Made by a program: the position numbers and the translations under genes | Notes under the pieces: generated by a model | What the model saw: the letters and a program-made list of their open reading frames with translations, nothing else | Databases searched by the model: none | Told to the model about the DNA's origin: nothing | Part shown: positions 62,001-64,000 of the stretch, piece after piece | How the letters are laid out: each line of letters opens with the position of its first letter | Position numbering within the stretch: position 1 is the stretch's first letter | NCBI GenBank assembly: GCA_009760885.1 | Contig: CM019696.1 | Coordinates: 41,172,267-41,236,266 of the forward strand | Reading direction: 5' to 3' | Length of the DNA: 64,000 bases | Source: Achatina immaculata | Lineage: Eukaryota; Mollusca; Gastropoda; Stylommatophora; Achatinidae

Positions 62001-63308
62001 GTGCTTGTCCGTGGAAGTTTTGTTGGCAGTGTTTAGTGCTTGTCTGTGGTGGTTTTGTTGGCAGTGTTTAGTGCTTGTCCGTGGAAGTTTTGTTGGCAGT
62101 GTTTAGTGCTTGTCTGTGGTAGTTTTGTTGGCAGTGTTTAGTGCTTGTCTGTGGTAGTTTTGTTGGCAGTACAAGTGAAGAACAATATGTGGCTGCTAAA
62201 TTTGTTCAGAAAGTCTTTTAGTAGATTAATCTTTGTCTGTTGTGCCACGAGGCATACTGCTGGTCTGTCATGACACAAGGCATAATGTTCGTCTGTCATG
62301 ACACAAGTCCTAGTTAGTTTTGATGAAGTCCATCCTCGTTATATTTCCTCCGTAATGAAATGTGGTAATACACTCATAAACTCTTGGAACCAGGTTGGGA
62401 AAAATGTAATGATGAATTACGGTAGTTGTTGTGACAACAGAAAAATTTTGAGATGGGGATAAGAAAATGGACAACTTTTAATTGAAATTAGAAAAATGAA
62501 ATTAGAAAAATGTTCATTTTGTTCAAATTACTGCAGTGTGATGGTAATTCTACTCATGTCACTGACAATGACCATTTCATTCATTCATTCTTTCGCATGT
62601 CCCTTGTGGAACTTTGCCTCCCTAACAGCTCTCTTGAACGCCTTTCGGTTGTGAGCAAGATGCCCTGCTGCTGATGCATCCATTTGCAGGTCATCAACGA
62701 TGTCTTGCAGCCATCTTCGCCTTGGTCTTCCTCTCTTTCTTTTTCCCATTATGTATCCTTCCAAGGCGGTCTTCTCTAGACTATCAAGCCTTTAATGTGT
62801 CTAAAATTGTGACCATTTCACAGCTACTTAATCCTTGGTGTTGTTGCGGAGACACTTTGTCCTGATACTGTCTGGTCAGTCTTGGTGGACTGGTTGATTT
62901 GTTGATCTGGCAAACCTCAGCAGTTTTTTTCATCCAGTAAATGTCGGTTCTTTATTTAAAATATCGATTTTTATCTATAACAGTGGCAGTATGGCTCTAA
63001 TTCTACTTGCTTATATAGAATAGTACAGAATTCCTTATGACATAAGTCATATGTTACAGATATCACCATATGGTCGAGTTCTTCACACCACAGATCAGAT
63101 AACAAAAAAGTTATGCTCTGAAACTAAGCACTTAAACACGAAAAGAAAATTATATCTTTCATGATGTGACTTGTTTATTATATTGTCAGTGTTTTCTTTT
63201 TGTATTTTAACAGCGTGTGACACGTCCCACATGTTCATTGTCAACTCAATTATCCATGCCAACATTGATCACATGGGCCATCTCTGCTCTCGGATATTCA
63301 ATATGTGA
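23053..63308 (+). CDS. INTS5: Integrator complex subunit 5, 23 exons
   Basis: Join of 23053-23091, 25483-25690, 27182-27291, 30227-30381, 32518-32610, 34881-35085, 37181-37298, 38246-38321, 41862-41953, 42800-42861, 44273-44412, 46214-46322, 48621-48862, 50358-50563, 52185-52303, 53871-54101, 54808-54960, 55144-55277, 55659-55729, 58116-58264, 60297-60401, 61832-61874 and 63214-63308: 2,955 nt, 984 residues. INTS5 is a helical-repeat scaffold subunit of Integrator, the nuclear RNA polymerase II-associated complex that cleaves snRNA and paused transcripts and carries PP2A. It has no catalytic residues. Recognised by colinear similarity to vertebrate INTS5: NPEAWAPV and PHFDWVVAHIG (INTS5_N), then VVGILGHLASKH, PFLLQLA, LVEGA, LFGG and a C-terminal NID motif (INTS5_C). 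All junction phases agree. Exon 1 and the exact end of exon 17 are the least certain. Confidence 0.96.
23890..24260 (+). pseudogene. Degenerate non-LTR family 3 fragment, intron 1
   Basis: With frameshifts and stops, reads EMWFLRRMLHIPRASRKTM-like sequence followed by FLGHISRHEDLEKLVMTGKI. This resembles the post-RT C-terminus seen at 28,140 and 57,210 (MWFIRRMLKVPWTAKKTNEE and relatives). Badly decayed. Confidence 0.6.
24795..25140 (-). repeat. Interspersed repeat 'A', intron 1
   Basis: Minus-strand copy of the family at 6,735 and 10,045: blocks for GTTGGTGTGCTGCAACATGT, GACTATGACAATCCCTGCCT and GGCCTGCTACTGGGGGG are present. Confidence 0.7.
25483..25690 (+). CDS. INTS5: INTS5 exon 2 (residues 14-83)
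   Basis: Acceptor CAACGCTTCAG; 208 nt. Contains ALFLLRTVPVARHAVLKYYA, matching the family's LLLLRSLPPAR-type segment. Donor AAAG|GTTTGT, phase 1. Confidence 0.95.
25691..27181 (+). other. INTS5 intron 2; diverged repeat shared with intron 9
   Basis: About 26,312-26,580 resembles 42,105-42,300: a 'GCTTCGGTTTACACCTTAAC' block versus 'GCATTTCAGTTTATACCTTA', then similar AG-rich sequence and a TGCACT(G/C)CAG block. Otherwise there is nothing gene-like. Confidence 0.4.
27182..27291 (+). CDS. INTS5: INTS5 exon 3 (residues 83-119)
   Basis: Acceptor TTCTTTGCAG; 110 nt. Encodes FIKSNPEAWAPVVSS, near-identical to a family hallmark. Donor TCT|GTAGGT, phase 0. Confidence 0.95.
27450..28310 (+). pseudogene. 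Degenerate non-LTR family 3 copy, intron 3
   Basis: RT sequence with breaks: NIYWQQSAEVKVVNQIGA, then VRQECVLSPDLFSLYRENIM, an SDD-type catalytic box (QMTQF / SDDTVLIAKS across a frameshift), SLNKKKTKMMVISKKK, YLGTIITADGKCHNVIKSRR and MWFIRRMLKVPWTAKKTNEE. Multiple stops make it non-functional. Related by motif to family 1 but clearly distinct. Confidence 0.85.
28570..29920. mobile_element. Composite non-coding repeat, intron 3
   Basis: Carries the same modules as 33,744-34,683. A module beginning CACTGCTG(C/G)CGAGATTCTTC occurs twice here (28,708 and 28,968). Then come an AACCCAGGGGTGAAACTTGA block and tandem units of about 95 bp containing CACCTCTCA...GATATCCAAAACACAT. A terminal block AGGAGTAAATTCAGTAGGAT ends in (GAA)n at about 29,905-29,920. 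No ORF, LTR or terminal inverted repeats seen. Confidence 0.75.
30227..30381 (+). CDS. INTS5: INTS5 exon 4 (residues 120-171)
   Basis: Acceptor TTTTGTTGACCAG; 155 nt. WALSLLGEVSSKYAIKRGV, then EILQMWMTCPPAKMLIEI, colinear with vertebrate INTS5. Donor CAT|GTAGGT, phase 2. Confidence 0.95.
30880..31215 (+). pseudogene. Non-LTR family 2, 3' fragment, intron 4
   Basis: Frame at 30,939-31,187: RKRRWTYVGHLMRRNDQRIP, then KQAIKWNTTGRRKRGRP and a stop after RALCDV. This is the C-terminus of a non-LTR retrotransposon; the 3' end (GGCACGGGAAGGATATAAGA) is shared with 21,617, 35,815, 38,360, 43,375 and 45,575. 5'-truncated. Confidence 0.85.
32187..32330 (-). repeat. SINE body fragment, intron 4
   Basis: Diverged copy of the SINE at 745-916: matching GAGGGTGAT, CGACAGGTCTCCATTATATG versus CGACGGGTACCATTTCCACA, and GGATGACTGGGGCACCTCTG. 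The tRNA-like head is missing. Confidence 0.6.
32518..32610 (+). CDS. INTS5: INTS5 exon 5 (residues 171-202)
   Basis: Acceptor GTGTCTTTCAG; 93 nt. GAPDMCVDSLLEASVKYSPH then FDWVVAHIG, the best conserved block of the N-terminal domain. Donor TTGG|GTGAGC, phase 2. Confidence 0.97.
32611..33731 (+). other. INTS5 intron 5, 5' half: nothing recognised
   Basis: No repeat family or exon seen, apart from a local duplication of the GTCTTCAGTTTTTTTCCCCT / CTACATAAGTGATA block near 33,625-33,725. Confidence 0.4.
33732..34695. mobile_element. Composite non-coding retroposon with TSD, intron 5
   Basis: A 940-bp unit (33,744-34,683) flanked by 12-bp direct repeats AAAGTAACATTA (33,732-33,743 and 34,684-34,695). 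It begins CACTGCTGGCGAGATTCTTC, has internal tandem units of about 95 bp (about 34,226-34,500) and ends in a GAA-rich tail. The duplication and tail fit retroposition by a non-LTR machinery. No ORF and no clear tRNA or 7SL head, so the class is open. Confidence 0.8.
34881..35085 (+). CDS. INTS5: INTS5 exon 6 (residues 202-270)
   Basis: Acceptor ATCATCTTCTTAG; 205 nt. FPRTIITRVLNCGLKDFC, a polar linker, then KMASVVGILGHLASKHSQDI. Donor GAG|GTGGGT, phase 0. This exon links the N- and C-terminal family domains. Confidence 0.97.
35217..35770 (-). pseudogene. mariner-type transposase fragment, intron 6
   Basis: The minus-strand frame 35,329-35,718 contains LGWTVLPHPPYSPDLAPSDF then HLFGPLKDALRG, the mariner catalytic-core signature including the third acidic residue (D of SPDLAPSD). 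Only the C-terminal third is left, without the upstream catalytic Asp residues, though the frame is open for 129 codons. A terminal-repeat-like GGGCGTTCAGAAAGTAATGC lies at 35,222. The other terminal repeat is not found. Confidence 0.85.
35815..36776 (-). pseudogene. Non-LTR family 2 copy, intron 6
   Basis: Minus strand: LEDLDFADDITLISDKMKSM (RT catalytic box FADD), GLENNKDKTKIMKLLTDHEG, VNHFAYLGSYIDQDGDTRKE, then after breaks EQIQEQRRDKT and the family C-terminus near 35,870. A short tandem duplication (CCGTCTTCTTTTTCTGATCA, twice near 36,060-36,105) interrupts the C-terminal part. Non-functional. Confidence 0.88.
37181..37298 (+). CDS. INTS5: INTS5 exon 7 (residues 271-310)
   Basis: Acceptor CATCCAG; 118 nt. 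VTTLPFLLQLACMSDMLLHL matches the family's PFLLQLA helix. Donor CAT|GTGAGT, phase 1. Confidence 0.95.
37395..37610 (+). repeat. Interspersed repeat 'A', intron 7
   Basis: Diverged member: TGGGGACCCCGGTGATCCC, GGTACCAAAGGAGAGGTTGG and GACTATGGGTTGCTGAGTAT correspond to the blocks at 10,190-10,300. Confidence 0.65.
38246..38321 (+). CDS. INTS5: INTS5 exon 8 (residues 310-335)
   Basis: Acceptor TTTTTGTTTTCAG; 76 nt. LTPAVLNQLHRQFTHWKRAS, like the vertebrate LKPPAVLSQL helix. Donor AAG|GTATTA, phase 2. Confidence 0.92.
38360..38460 (-). mobile_element. Non-LTR family 2, terminal 3' fragment, intron 8
   Basis: About 100 bp matching the family-2 3' end (TATCCTTCCTGTGCCGTTAG, then GGGCTCGCAAAGTAGTTCAC and CTTTCAACCTCATCAAAG), minus orientation. 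Confidence 0.8.
38461..39452 (+). other. INTS5 intron 8 segment: no gene recognised
   Basis: AT-rich; a (TC)n tract at 39,302-39,328 is the only structure noted. Confidence 0.4.
39453..40507 (-). mobile_element. RTE-like family 1 copy with TSD, intron 8
   Basis: Flanked by a 14-bp duplication CGTATGCATGTTAT (39,453-39,466; 40,494-40,507). The minus-strand frame 39,729-40,502 shows VRQGCILSPYLFNLHTENIM, RYADDTVLLSTTQKGMKKLI and WRGAERTTKIRFLRACIFPI. Frame loss near 39,820 (a deletion of about 10 bp relative to the 13,545 copy) precedes the GKRKRGRPK region. The (ATTC)n tail on plus adjoins the left duplication. 5'-truncated. Confidence 0.92.
40508..41384 (+). other. INTS5 intron 8 segment: nothing recognised
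   Basis: A frame of about 100 codons at 40,508-40,816 continues out of the retroelement by chance. No domain, no splice context. Confidence 0.4.
41385..41680 (+). pseudogene. mariner-type transposase remnant, intron 8
   Basis: Plus-strand NPPYSPDLTLSDFHLFGFLE followed by a stop: the mariner core signature again (compare YSPDLAPSDFHLF at 35,580). Terminal repeats are not recognised. Confidence 0.75.
41862..41953 (+). CDS. INTS5: INTS5 exon 9 (residues 335-366)
   Basis: Acceptor CTGTGTTTCAG; 92 nt. FLNLVVHLIGKSKTGSFDIV, matching the family's MLNLAVHLV helix. Donor CAGG|GTGAGC, phase 1. Confidence 0.95.
42340..42610 (+). repeat. Interspersed repeat 'A', intron 9
   Basis: GACTCCACCACCTTGGGGAC, CCCTGCCTTGTTACCCATGC and GGTCTTGATCAGCTGTGGTG align with the family blocks. 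Interrupted by a T-run at 42,381-42,398. Confidence 0.7.
42800..42861 (+). CDS. INTS5: INTS5 exon 10 (residues 366-386)
   Basis: Acceptor TTTCATACGTTAG; 62 nt. GEIPVEEVRDTCVEVM, equivalent to the vertebrate VPDTVREACDRL stretch. Donor ATG|GTAAGA, phase 0. Confidence 0.92.
43375..43945 (+). pseudogene. Non-LTR family 2 copy, intron 10
   Basis: Plus strand: DGDTKKKVRIRIAKAALTFK, then FTYGCESWKNY-like, RKWT/YVGHVMRRNNQRIS and KQAIKWNTRGRS, ending in the family 3' end (GGAAGGATGTAAGATAATAT). Frameshifted. Confidence 0.85.
44273..44412 (+). CDS. INTS5: INTS5 exon 11 (residues 387-433)
   Basis: Acceptor TTTTTTTAAACAG; 140 nt. IPLLVGLAQQNESLTDMLLR then SEGKR, matching the family's LRLERKR. The donor AAAAG|GTATTT, phase 2, is the first base of a 42-bp tandem array that stays open in the INTS5 frame. 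Confidence 0.93.
44413..45565 (+). repeat. 42-bp minisatellite at the intron-11 donor, about 27 copies
   Basis: Unit GTATTTCAACAAACTTAATA, CACTGCATAGTTGGGGAAGC, AG. It begins at base +1 of INTS5 intron 11, so exon 11 ends AAAAG|GTATTT and every later unit boundary reads CAG|GTATTT or CAG|GTGTTT. 42 bp equals 14 codons and the plus-frame stays open throughout: exon 11 runs on as YFNKLNTLHSWGSR repeated. Two unit types (TTGGGG and TTCAGG) alternate in part, suggesting a higher-order 84-bp period. The minus strand is also open (LLKYLLPQLCSVLS repeated). Confidence 0.98.
45575..46012 (+). pseudogene. Non-LTR family 2 copy, intron 11
   Basis: Frameshifted plus-strand remnant: YEYENCKTTKEIENKLDSFE, TKCLRLCIQWNY, then RGQ/GRSCETEKRMLLREAK-like sequence and a decayed 3' end near 46,000. 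It directly follows the 42-bp array. Confidence 0.75.
46214..46322 (+). CDS. INTS5: INTS5 exon 12 (residues 433-469)
   Basis: Acceptor TGTCAACAG; 109 nt. VPWLQKLLTFTAIQTGEACA then ASILASVVFSV. Donor CAG|GTAACA, phase 0. Confidence 0.92.
46323..47214 (+). other. INTS5 intron 12, first part: nothing recognised
   Basis: No repeats or exons that I can support. Confidence 0.4.
47215..47850. repeat. About 26-bp minisatellite, intron 12
   Basis: Units of the type ATGATAAAATGTGAAATAGG then AAAAGA, with variants (AATAAAATATGAAATAAGAA) on the left and (GGTAAACTGTGAAATAGGAA) on the right; roughly 24 copies. The gradual change along the array suggests stepwise expansion. Confidence 0.93.
48120..48390 (-). 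repeat. tRNA-headed SINE 2, intron 12
   Basis: Minus strand, head at the right: B-box GGGTTCAAATCCCAGCAC. The body shares CATGCCATTAAG, ATACAGTGTT and GTGAAAGTGTG...CAGTATCA blocks with the copy at 61,478 and the fragment at 52,015. Confidence 0.75.
48621..48862 (+). CDS. INTS5: INTS5 exon 13 (residues 470-550)
   Basis: Acceptor AATTTCACAG; 242 nt, the longest exon. LKEGIELGIPTVVQATLLYI, a Ser-rich linker at about residues 500-515, then LLQVLKNLERIV. Donor TGCAG|GTAAAG, phase 2. Confidence 0.92.
49105..49230. repeat. Short tandem repeat, intron 13
   Basis: About five diverged copies of a 23-30 bp unit built on ATTCAGCCATTCCTGCTCC. Confidence 0.75.
49228..49290 (+). mobile_element. Terminal stub of the 10,380-type retrotransposon
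   Basis: GGAAGCCCCATGTGCCCTGG and GCACTTAAGGTTC match the last about 37 bp of the element ending at 10,772. Here they are followed by (GA)n instead of (TA)n. An extremely 5'-truncated insertion. Confidence 0.7.
49291..50357 (+). other. INTS5 intron 13, remainder: nothing recognised
   Basis: AT-rich with short T-runs and a (TA)n run near 50,283. No gene seen. Confidence 0.4.
50358..50563 (+). CDS. INTS5: INTS5 exon 14 (residues 550-619), GC donor
   Basis: Acceptor GTAATTTTCAG; 206 nt. CDFLLSSDPSVCVCALRLMN, then LSIALLTRLCGVISLTLFAS, colinear with vertebrate INTS5. The next exon needs phase 1, which no nearby GT donor provides. The GC site GGAG|GCAAGT at 50,564 does, and it matches the GC-AG donor consensus. 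The tempting CAT|GTGAGA at 50,545 gives the wrong phase and a stop downstream. Confidence 0.87.
50564..52014 (+). other. INTS5 intron 14, first part: nothing firm
   Basis: Begins with the GC donor. About 50,750-51,460 is unusually rich in CAACA/ACAACC on the plus strand and poor in G compared with its flanks, but it matches no element I recognise. Confidence 0.35.
52015..52115 (-). repeat. SINE 2 fragment, intron 14
   Basis: CCATGCCATTAAGGCATACT and GGCACATGAAAGTGTGATGT match the SINE-2 bodies at 48,120 and 61,478. The head is missing. Confidence 0.7.
52185..52303 (+). CDS. INTS5: INTS5 exon 15 (residues 619-658)
   Basis: Acceptor TTCCTGCCTTTCAG; 119 nt. MTQLCMSCIEQLSGLPFTRS, then LVEGAVQK, equal to the vertebrate LVEGALHR. 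Donor AAG|GTGAGT, phase 0. Confidence 0.95.
52650..52865. repeat. 28-bp minisatellite, intron 15
   Basis: Eight near-identical copies of TACAAACAGTTCAGTGTTCA followed by TCTCTATG. Very low divergence points to recent expansion. Confidence 0.97.
52895..53345 (+). repeat. 32-bp minisatellite of 3' splice-site modules, intron 15
   Basis: Unit CTGTAGAGCTAATCTTGGAT followed by ATTTATTTTCAG. About 13 copies, decaying rightwards into further remnants until about 53,460. Each unit holds CTAAT, a T-rich stretch and TTTTCAG, that is, a branch-point-like motif about 20 nt before an AG. The true exon-16 acceptor lies at 53,870. Confidence 0.95.
53871..54101 (+). CDS. INTS5: INTS5 exon 16 (residues 659-735)
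   Basis: Acceptor GCATTTTTTCAG; 231 nt. HLFGGRW, then VSLLDENRQQSLSIALPRFH and SSVYHGGVI, matching LFGG, SLLDTNR and SVFHAGVI of the vertebrate protein. Donor CAT|GTGAGT, phase 0. Confidence 0.97.
54102..54807 (+). other. INTS5 intron 16: nothing recognised
   Basis: AT-rich intron without named repeats. Confidence 0.5.
54808..54960 (+). CDS. INTS5: INTS5 exon 17 (residues 736-786)
   Basis: Acceptor TTATTTTTCTCTAG. SRNCLTFIETLWFCSLDMKE, then a Gln/Ser/Glu-rich linker. Phase 0 is needed, pointing to AGT|GTACGG at 54,961, a mediocre donor. CG|GTTTGT five bases on has the wrong phase. Confidence 0.8.
55144..55277 (+). CDS. INTS5: INTS5 exon 18 (residues 787-831)
   Basis: Acceptor TTTGACCTTCAG; 134 nt. 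LVTRCVSESSARTLGCIIVD, then WQDPDFRKVTTER, which matches the family's ERDLRIGRRF region. Donor GAGAG|GTACAA, phase 2. Confidence 0.92.
55310..55625. repeat. About 34-bp degenerate minisatellite, intron 18
   Basis: Roughly nine diverged units of the type CTCTAGTAAACTCATTCAAC followed by AGAGGATAACTCAT. It starts about 30 bp after the exon-18 donor and fills most of the 381-bp intron. Confidence 0.88.
55659..55729 (+). CDS. INTS5: INTS5 exon 19 (residues 831-855)
   Basis: Acceptor CATTCATTTCAG; 71 nt. DTLVWKRLELLPLLWNVIQE. Donor TCAA|GTATGT, phase 1. The downstream intron begins with a tandem array that repeats this exon-end and donor sequence. Confidence 0.9.
55730..56810 (+). repeat. Minisatellite at the intron-19 donor
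   Basis: Starts at base +1 of intron 19. Units of about 78 bp contain TTTAGTTCAA(T/G)TATGTAT, GGGTTCAAGGATGTTCATCT and GTGCTTATTTAAATCAAGTA, then shorter units of about 40-45 bp on the right. The exon-19 end plus donor (TTTAGTTCAA|GTATGT) reappears within the array, for example near 56,768. A family-1 retroelement interrupts the array at 55,814-56,320. Confidence 0.92.
55806..56330 (+). mobile_element. RTE-like family 1 insertion with TSD, intron 19
   Basis: A plus-strand 3' fragment inside the minisatellite: MREIKRRTSIALQKVNQIKN, WRGADRTTKIRFLRACIFPI, FGHIKRHDNLEKTILEGYIM and GKRKRGRPRRRWLQDIVDD. It ends in a shortened GAATGA tail. ATGTATATG is present on both sides (just before 55,814 and just after 56,321), a 9-bp target-site duplication. 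Because that motif is part of the array, duplication length is a minimum-confidence call. Confidence 0.88.
57095..57560 (+). pseudogene. Non-LTR family 3 fragment, intron 19
   Basis: Plus strand: MLKCYIEPVLLYESESWTIG, EMWFIRRLLQIPWTAKTTNE, then across stops RKARGRPREMILDSL and a 3' (GATGAT)n tail at about 57,553-57,566. 5'-truncated and frameshifted. Confidence 0.85.
57596..57800 (+). pseudogene. RTE-like family 1, 3' fragment, intron 19
   Basis: About 200 bp with YIMGRRKRGRPRRRWLQDIV, one stop, and the family 3' end GCAAGGGACATGCGAATGAG followed by (TGAA)n. Confidence 0.88.
58116..58264 (+). CDS. INTS5: INTS5 exon 20 (residues 855-904)
   Basis: Acceptor TTCCATGAACAG; 149 nt. CVFLYYLSPVLRSLVAVIMN, then RYHEVAVKLVYCLAQ, matching the LCYCSVLLRGLLAALL helix of vertebrate INTS5. 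Donor CAG|GTGAGA, phase 0. Confidence 0.95.
58295..59125. repeat. 64-bp minisatellite, intron 20, about 13 copies
   Basis: Unit GAGAGGGGATGAGTAATACT, TGGTTAATATGCCAAATAAT, GACCAAAGAGACAAAGTTTT, GTAG. Variants (TGCCAAATA versus TGACAAATA) recur in blocks. It begins about 30 bp downstream of the exon-20 donor. Very homogeneous. Confidence 0.97.
59126..60296 (+). other. INTS5 intron 20, remainder: nothing firm
   Basis: The first about 90 bp resemble 23,825-23,905 in intron 1 (CAGCCACCAT...TTACTGGGAAAT and ACAGTTTAAAATTATGAA), hinting at another low-copy repeat. The rest is unassigned. Confidence 0.4.
60297..60401 (+). CDS. INTS5: INTS5 exon 21 (residues 905-939)
   Basis: Acceptor TCTGTGTTGTAG; 105 nt. 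GGLIPPPLSNVAELFPFVSP then YEGYLLLLALWRYIK, matching LLPPALGNM and LLLLSVWGF. Donor AAG|GTAACT, phase 0. Confidence 0.97.
60402..61470 (+). other. INTS5 intron 21, first part: nothing recognised
   Basis: Pyrimidine-rich plus-strand segment near 60,880-61,200 gives a 120-codon frame without domain features. A short (TC)n tract lies at 60,770. Confidence 0.4.
61478..61750 (+). repeat. tRNA-headed SINE 2, intron 21
   Basis: The head has an A-box TGGCTGAGTGGTTAGGAGC and a B-box GGCTCAAGTCCCAGCAG about 40 bp on, tRNA-Ser/Leu-like. The body is shared with 48,120-48,390 (reverse) and 52,015-52,115. No usable tRNA fold is expected after the head. Confidence 0.8.
61832..61874 (+). CDS. INTS5: INTS5 exon 22 (residues 940-954)
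   Basis: Acceptor CATGTATTTTCAG; 43 nt. DNPPSEFEKEVRSR, a charged linker. Donor CGAA|GTAAGT, phase 1. A 35-bp array starts about 14 bp into the intron. Confidence 0.88.
61888..62170. repeat. 35-bp minisatellite, intron 22, about 8 copies
   Basis: Unit AGTGTTTAGTGCTTGTCCGT followed by GGAAGTTTTGTTGGC, with CCGT/CTGT and GGAAG/GGTAG variants. It starts about 14 bp after the exon-22 donor. Confidence 0.97.
62569..62820 (-). mobile_element. RTE-like family 1, 3' fragment with TSD, intron 22
   Basis: About 230 bp (62,580-62,809) of the family 3' end in minus orientation. It is flanked by the 11-bp duplication TGACCATTTCA (62,569-62,579 and 62,810-62,820), with an (ATTC)n-type tail next to the left copy. 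Strong 5' truncation. Confidence 0.92.
63214..63308 (+). CDS. INTS5: INTS5 exon 23, C-terminus and stop
   Basis: Acceptor TTTGTATTTTAACAG; 95 nt including TGA at 63,306-63,308. MFIVNSIIHANIDHMGHLCS then RIFNM, matching the vertebrate end ([20 protein letters not shown]). The short tail after this helix found in vertebrates is absent. Confidence 0.95.
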
Positions 63309-63524
63309 GGCGTTTGAATGTATAAAATAATTTTGAATGATTTGCTGATGGTGTTGTAATGCAATTAATGAGACATGCCACTTGATTGGACATGTTAATG
63401 ATCTGGAAGAAAAGAAAAGATCACTGTGAGTGGATGTGTCCCTTGCTTTGCCTAGACAGATGATGTTGTAGATAAAGTAGCCAACATTTACAGGAAGATC
63501 ATGAACCAACTAAATGACCGTGGA

Positions 63525-63840
63525 GCGCAGGTGGAAGATCACCAGCCACATGACAGTGAAACATGGATGGAAGATCACCAACCACAAGACAGTGAAACAT
63601 GGATGGAAGATCACCAACCACAAGACAGTGAAACATGGATGGAAGATCACCAACCACATGACAGTGAGACATGGATGGAAGATCACCAACCACATGACAG
63701 TGAGACGTGGATGAAAGATCACCAACCACATGACAGTGAGACATAGATGGAAGATCACCAACCACATGACAGTGAGACATAGATGGAAGATCACCAACCA
63801 CATGACAGTGAGACATGGATGGAAGATCACCAACTAACTA
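63525..63840. repeat. 36-bp minisatellite, INTS5 3' flank or UTR
   Basis: Unit GACAGTGAGACATGGATGGA followed by AGATCACCAACCACAT, about 8.7 copies, 220 bp after the INTS5 stop. 36 bp equals 12 codons, so it stays open on both strands (ETWMEDHQPHDS repeated on plus). No canonical AATAAA is seen between the stop and this array, so it may be transcribed in the 3' UTR. Confidence 0.95.
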
Positions 63841-64000
63841 AATGACAGTAGAAATTGGAAGTAGCGGTCAGTGAACTGACAAAGTGGCTCATTCTTGTGG
63901 GTGATCTATGCTTGTGAGGAGAAAAGAGGGTTAAAGATAATATAAAAGTGCTAAAAGTTTGAAACAGAAGCTCTGAAAGAGTAAACTTGAATTCTGAACC

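Overview
This is a window of animal nuclear DNA. It is AT-rich, with small exons in long introns, GT-AG splicing, many non-LTR retrotransposons, tRNA-derived SINEs, mariner relics and an unusually high load of minisatellites. The retrotransposon types and the general architecture suggest a lophotrochozoan, most likely a gastropod mollusc; that is an inference, not a demonstration. No bacterial genes, CRISPR arrays or rRNA genes are visible.

The right two thirds (23,053-63,308, + strand) hold one gene that can be assembled completely by eye: INTS5, subunit 5 of the Integrator complex. I place 23 coding exons. All splice phases agree, the coding sum is 2,955 nt, and the product is 984 residues, close to the roughly 1,020 residues of the vertebrate protein. 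21 of 22 introns are GT-AG; intron 14 is best read as GC-AG. The introns are filled with retroelement debris and minisatellites. Several arrays start exactly at, or within about 35 bp of, a 5' splice site, and two carry repeated copies of splice-site sequence. The intron-11 array (42-bp unit, about 27 copies) repeats an in-frame 5' splice site and is open in the INTS5 frame, so alternative donor use would add multiples of 14 residues. The intron-15 array (32-bp unit) repeats a complete branch-point plus 3' splice-site module.

The left third (1-23 kb) is gene-poor. Two + strand candidates stand out. The first is a possible three-exon gene (4,235-4,356; 18,702-18,778; 19,330-19,352) with matching phases that gives a 73-residue protein I cannot name. 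The second, lying inside its long first intron, is an exon at 9,181 encoding a 140-residue secreted peptide precursor with dibasic sites and a C-terminal amidation signal (VFRYG-stop).

The mobile elements sort into recognisable families. (a) An RTE-like non-LTR family with a YADD reverse transcriptase and a (TGAA)n tail, at seven loci, four of them with 9-14 bp target-site duplications. (b) A Jockey/I-like element with RT and RNase H, inserted inside a copy of (a) with a 12-bp duplication, which creates a chimeric 1,002-codon frame. (c) A CR1/L2-like fragment. (d) Two further degenerate non-LTR families plus a 3'-end fragment of another. (e) mariner fragments in introns 6 and 8. (f) tRNA-headed SINEs. 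(g) A non-coding composite repeat of about 940 bp with a 12-bp target-site duplication (introns 3 and 5). (h) An unclassified interspersed repeat of about 270-350 bp at five loci. None of the retroelement copies looks intact.
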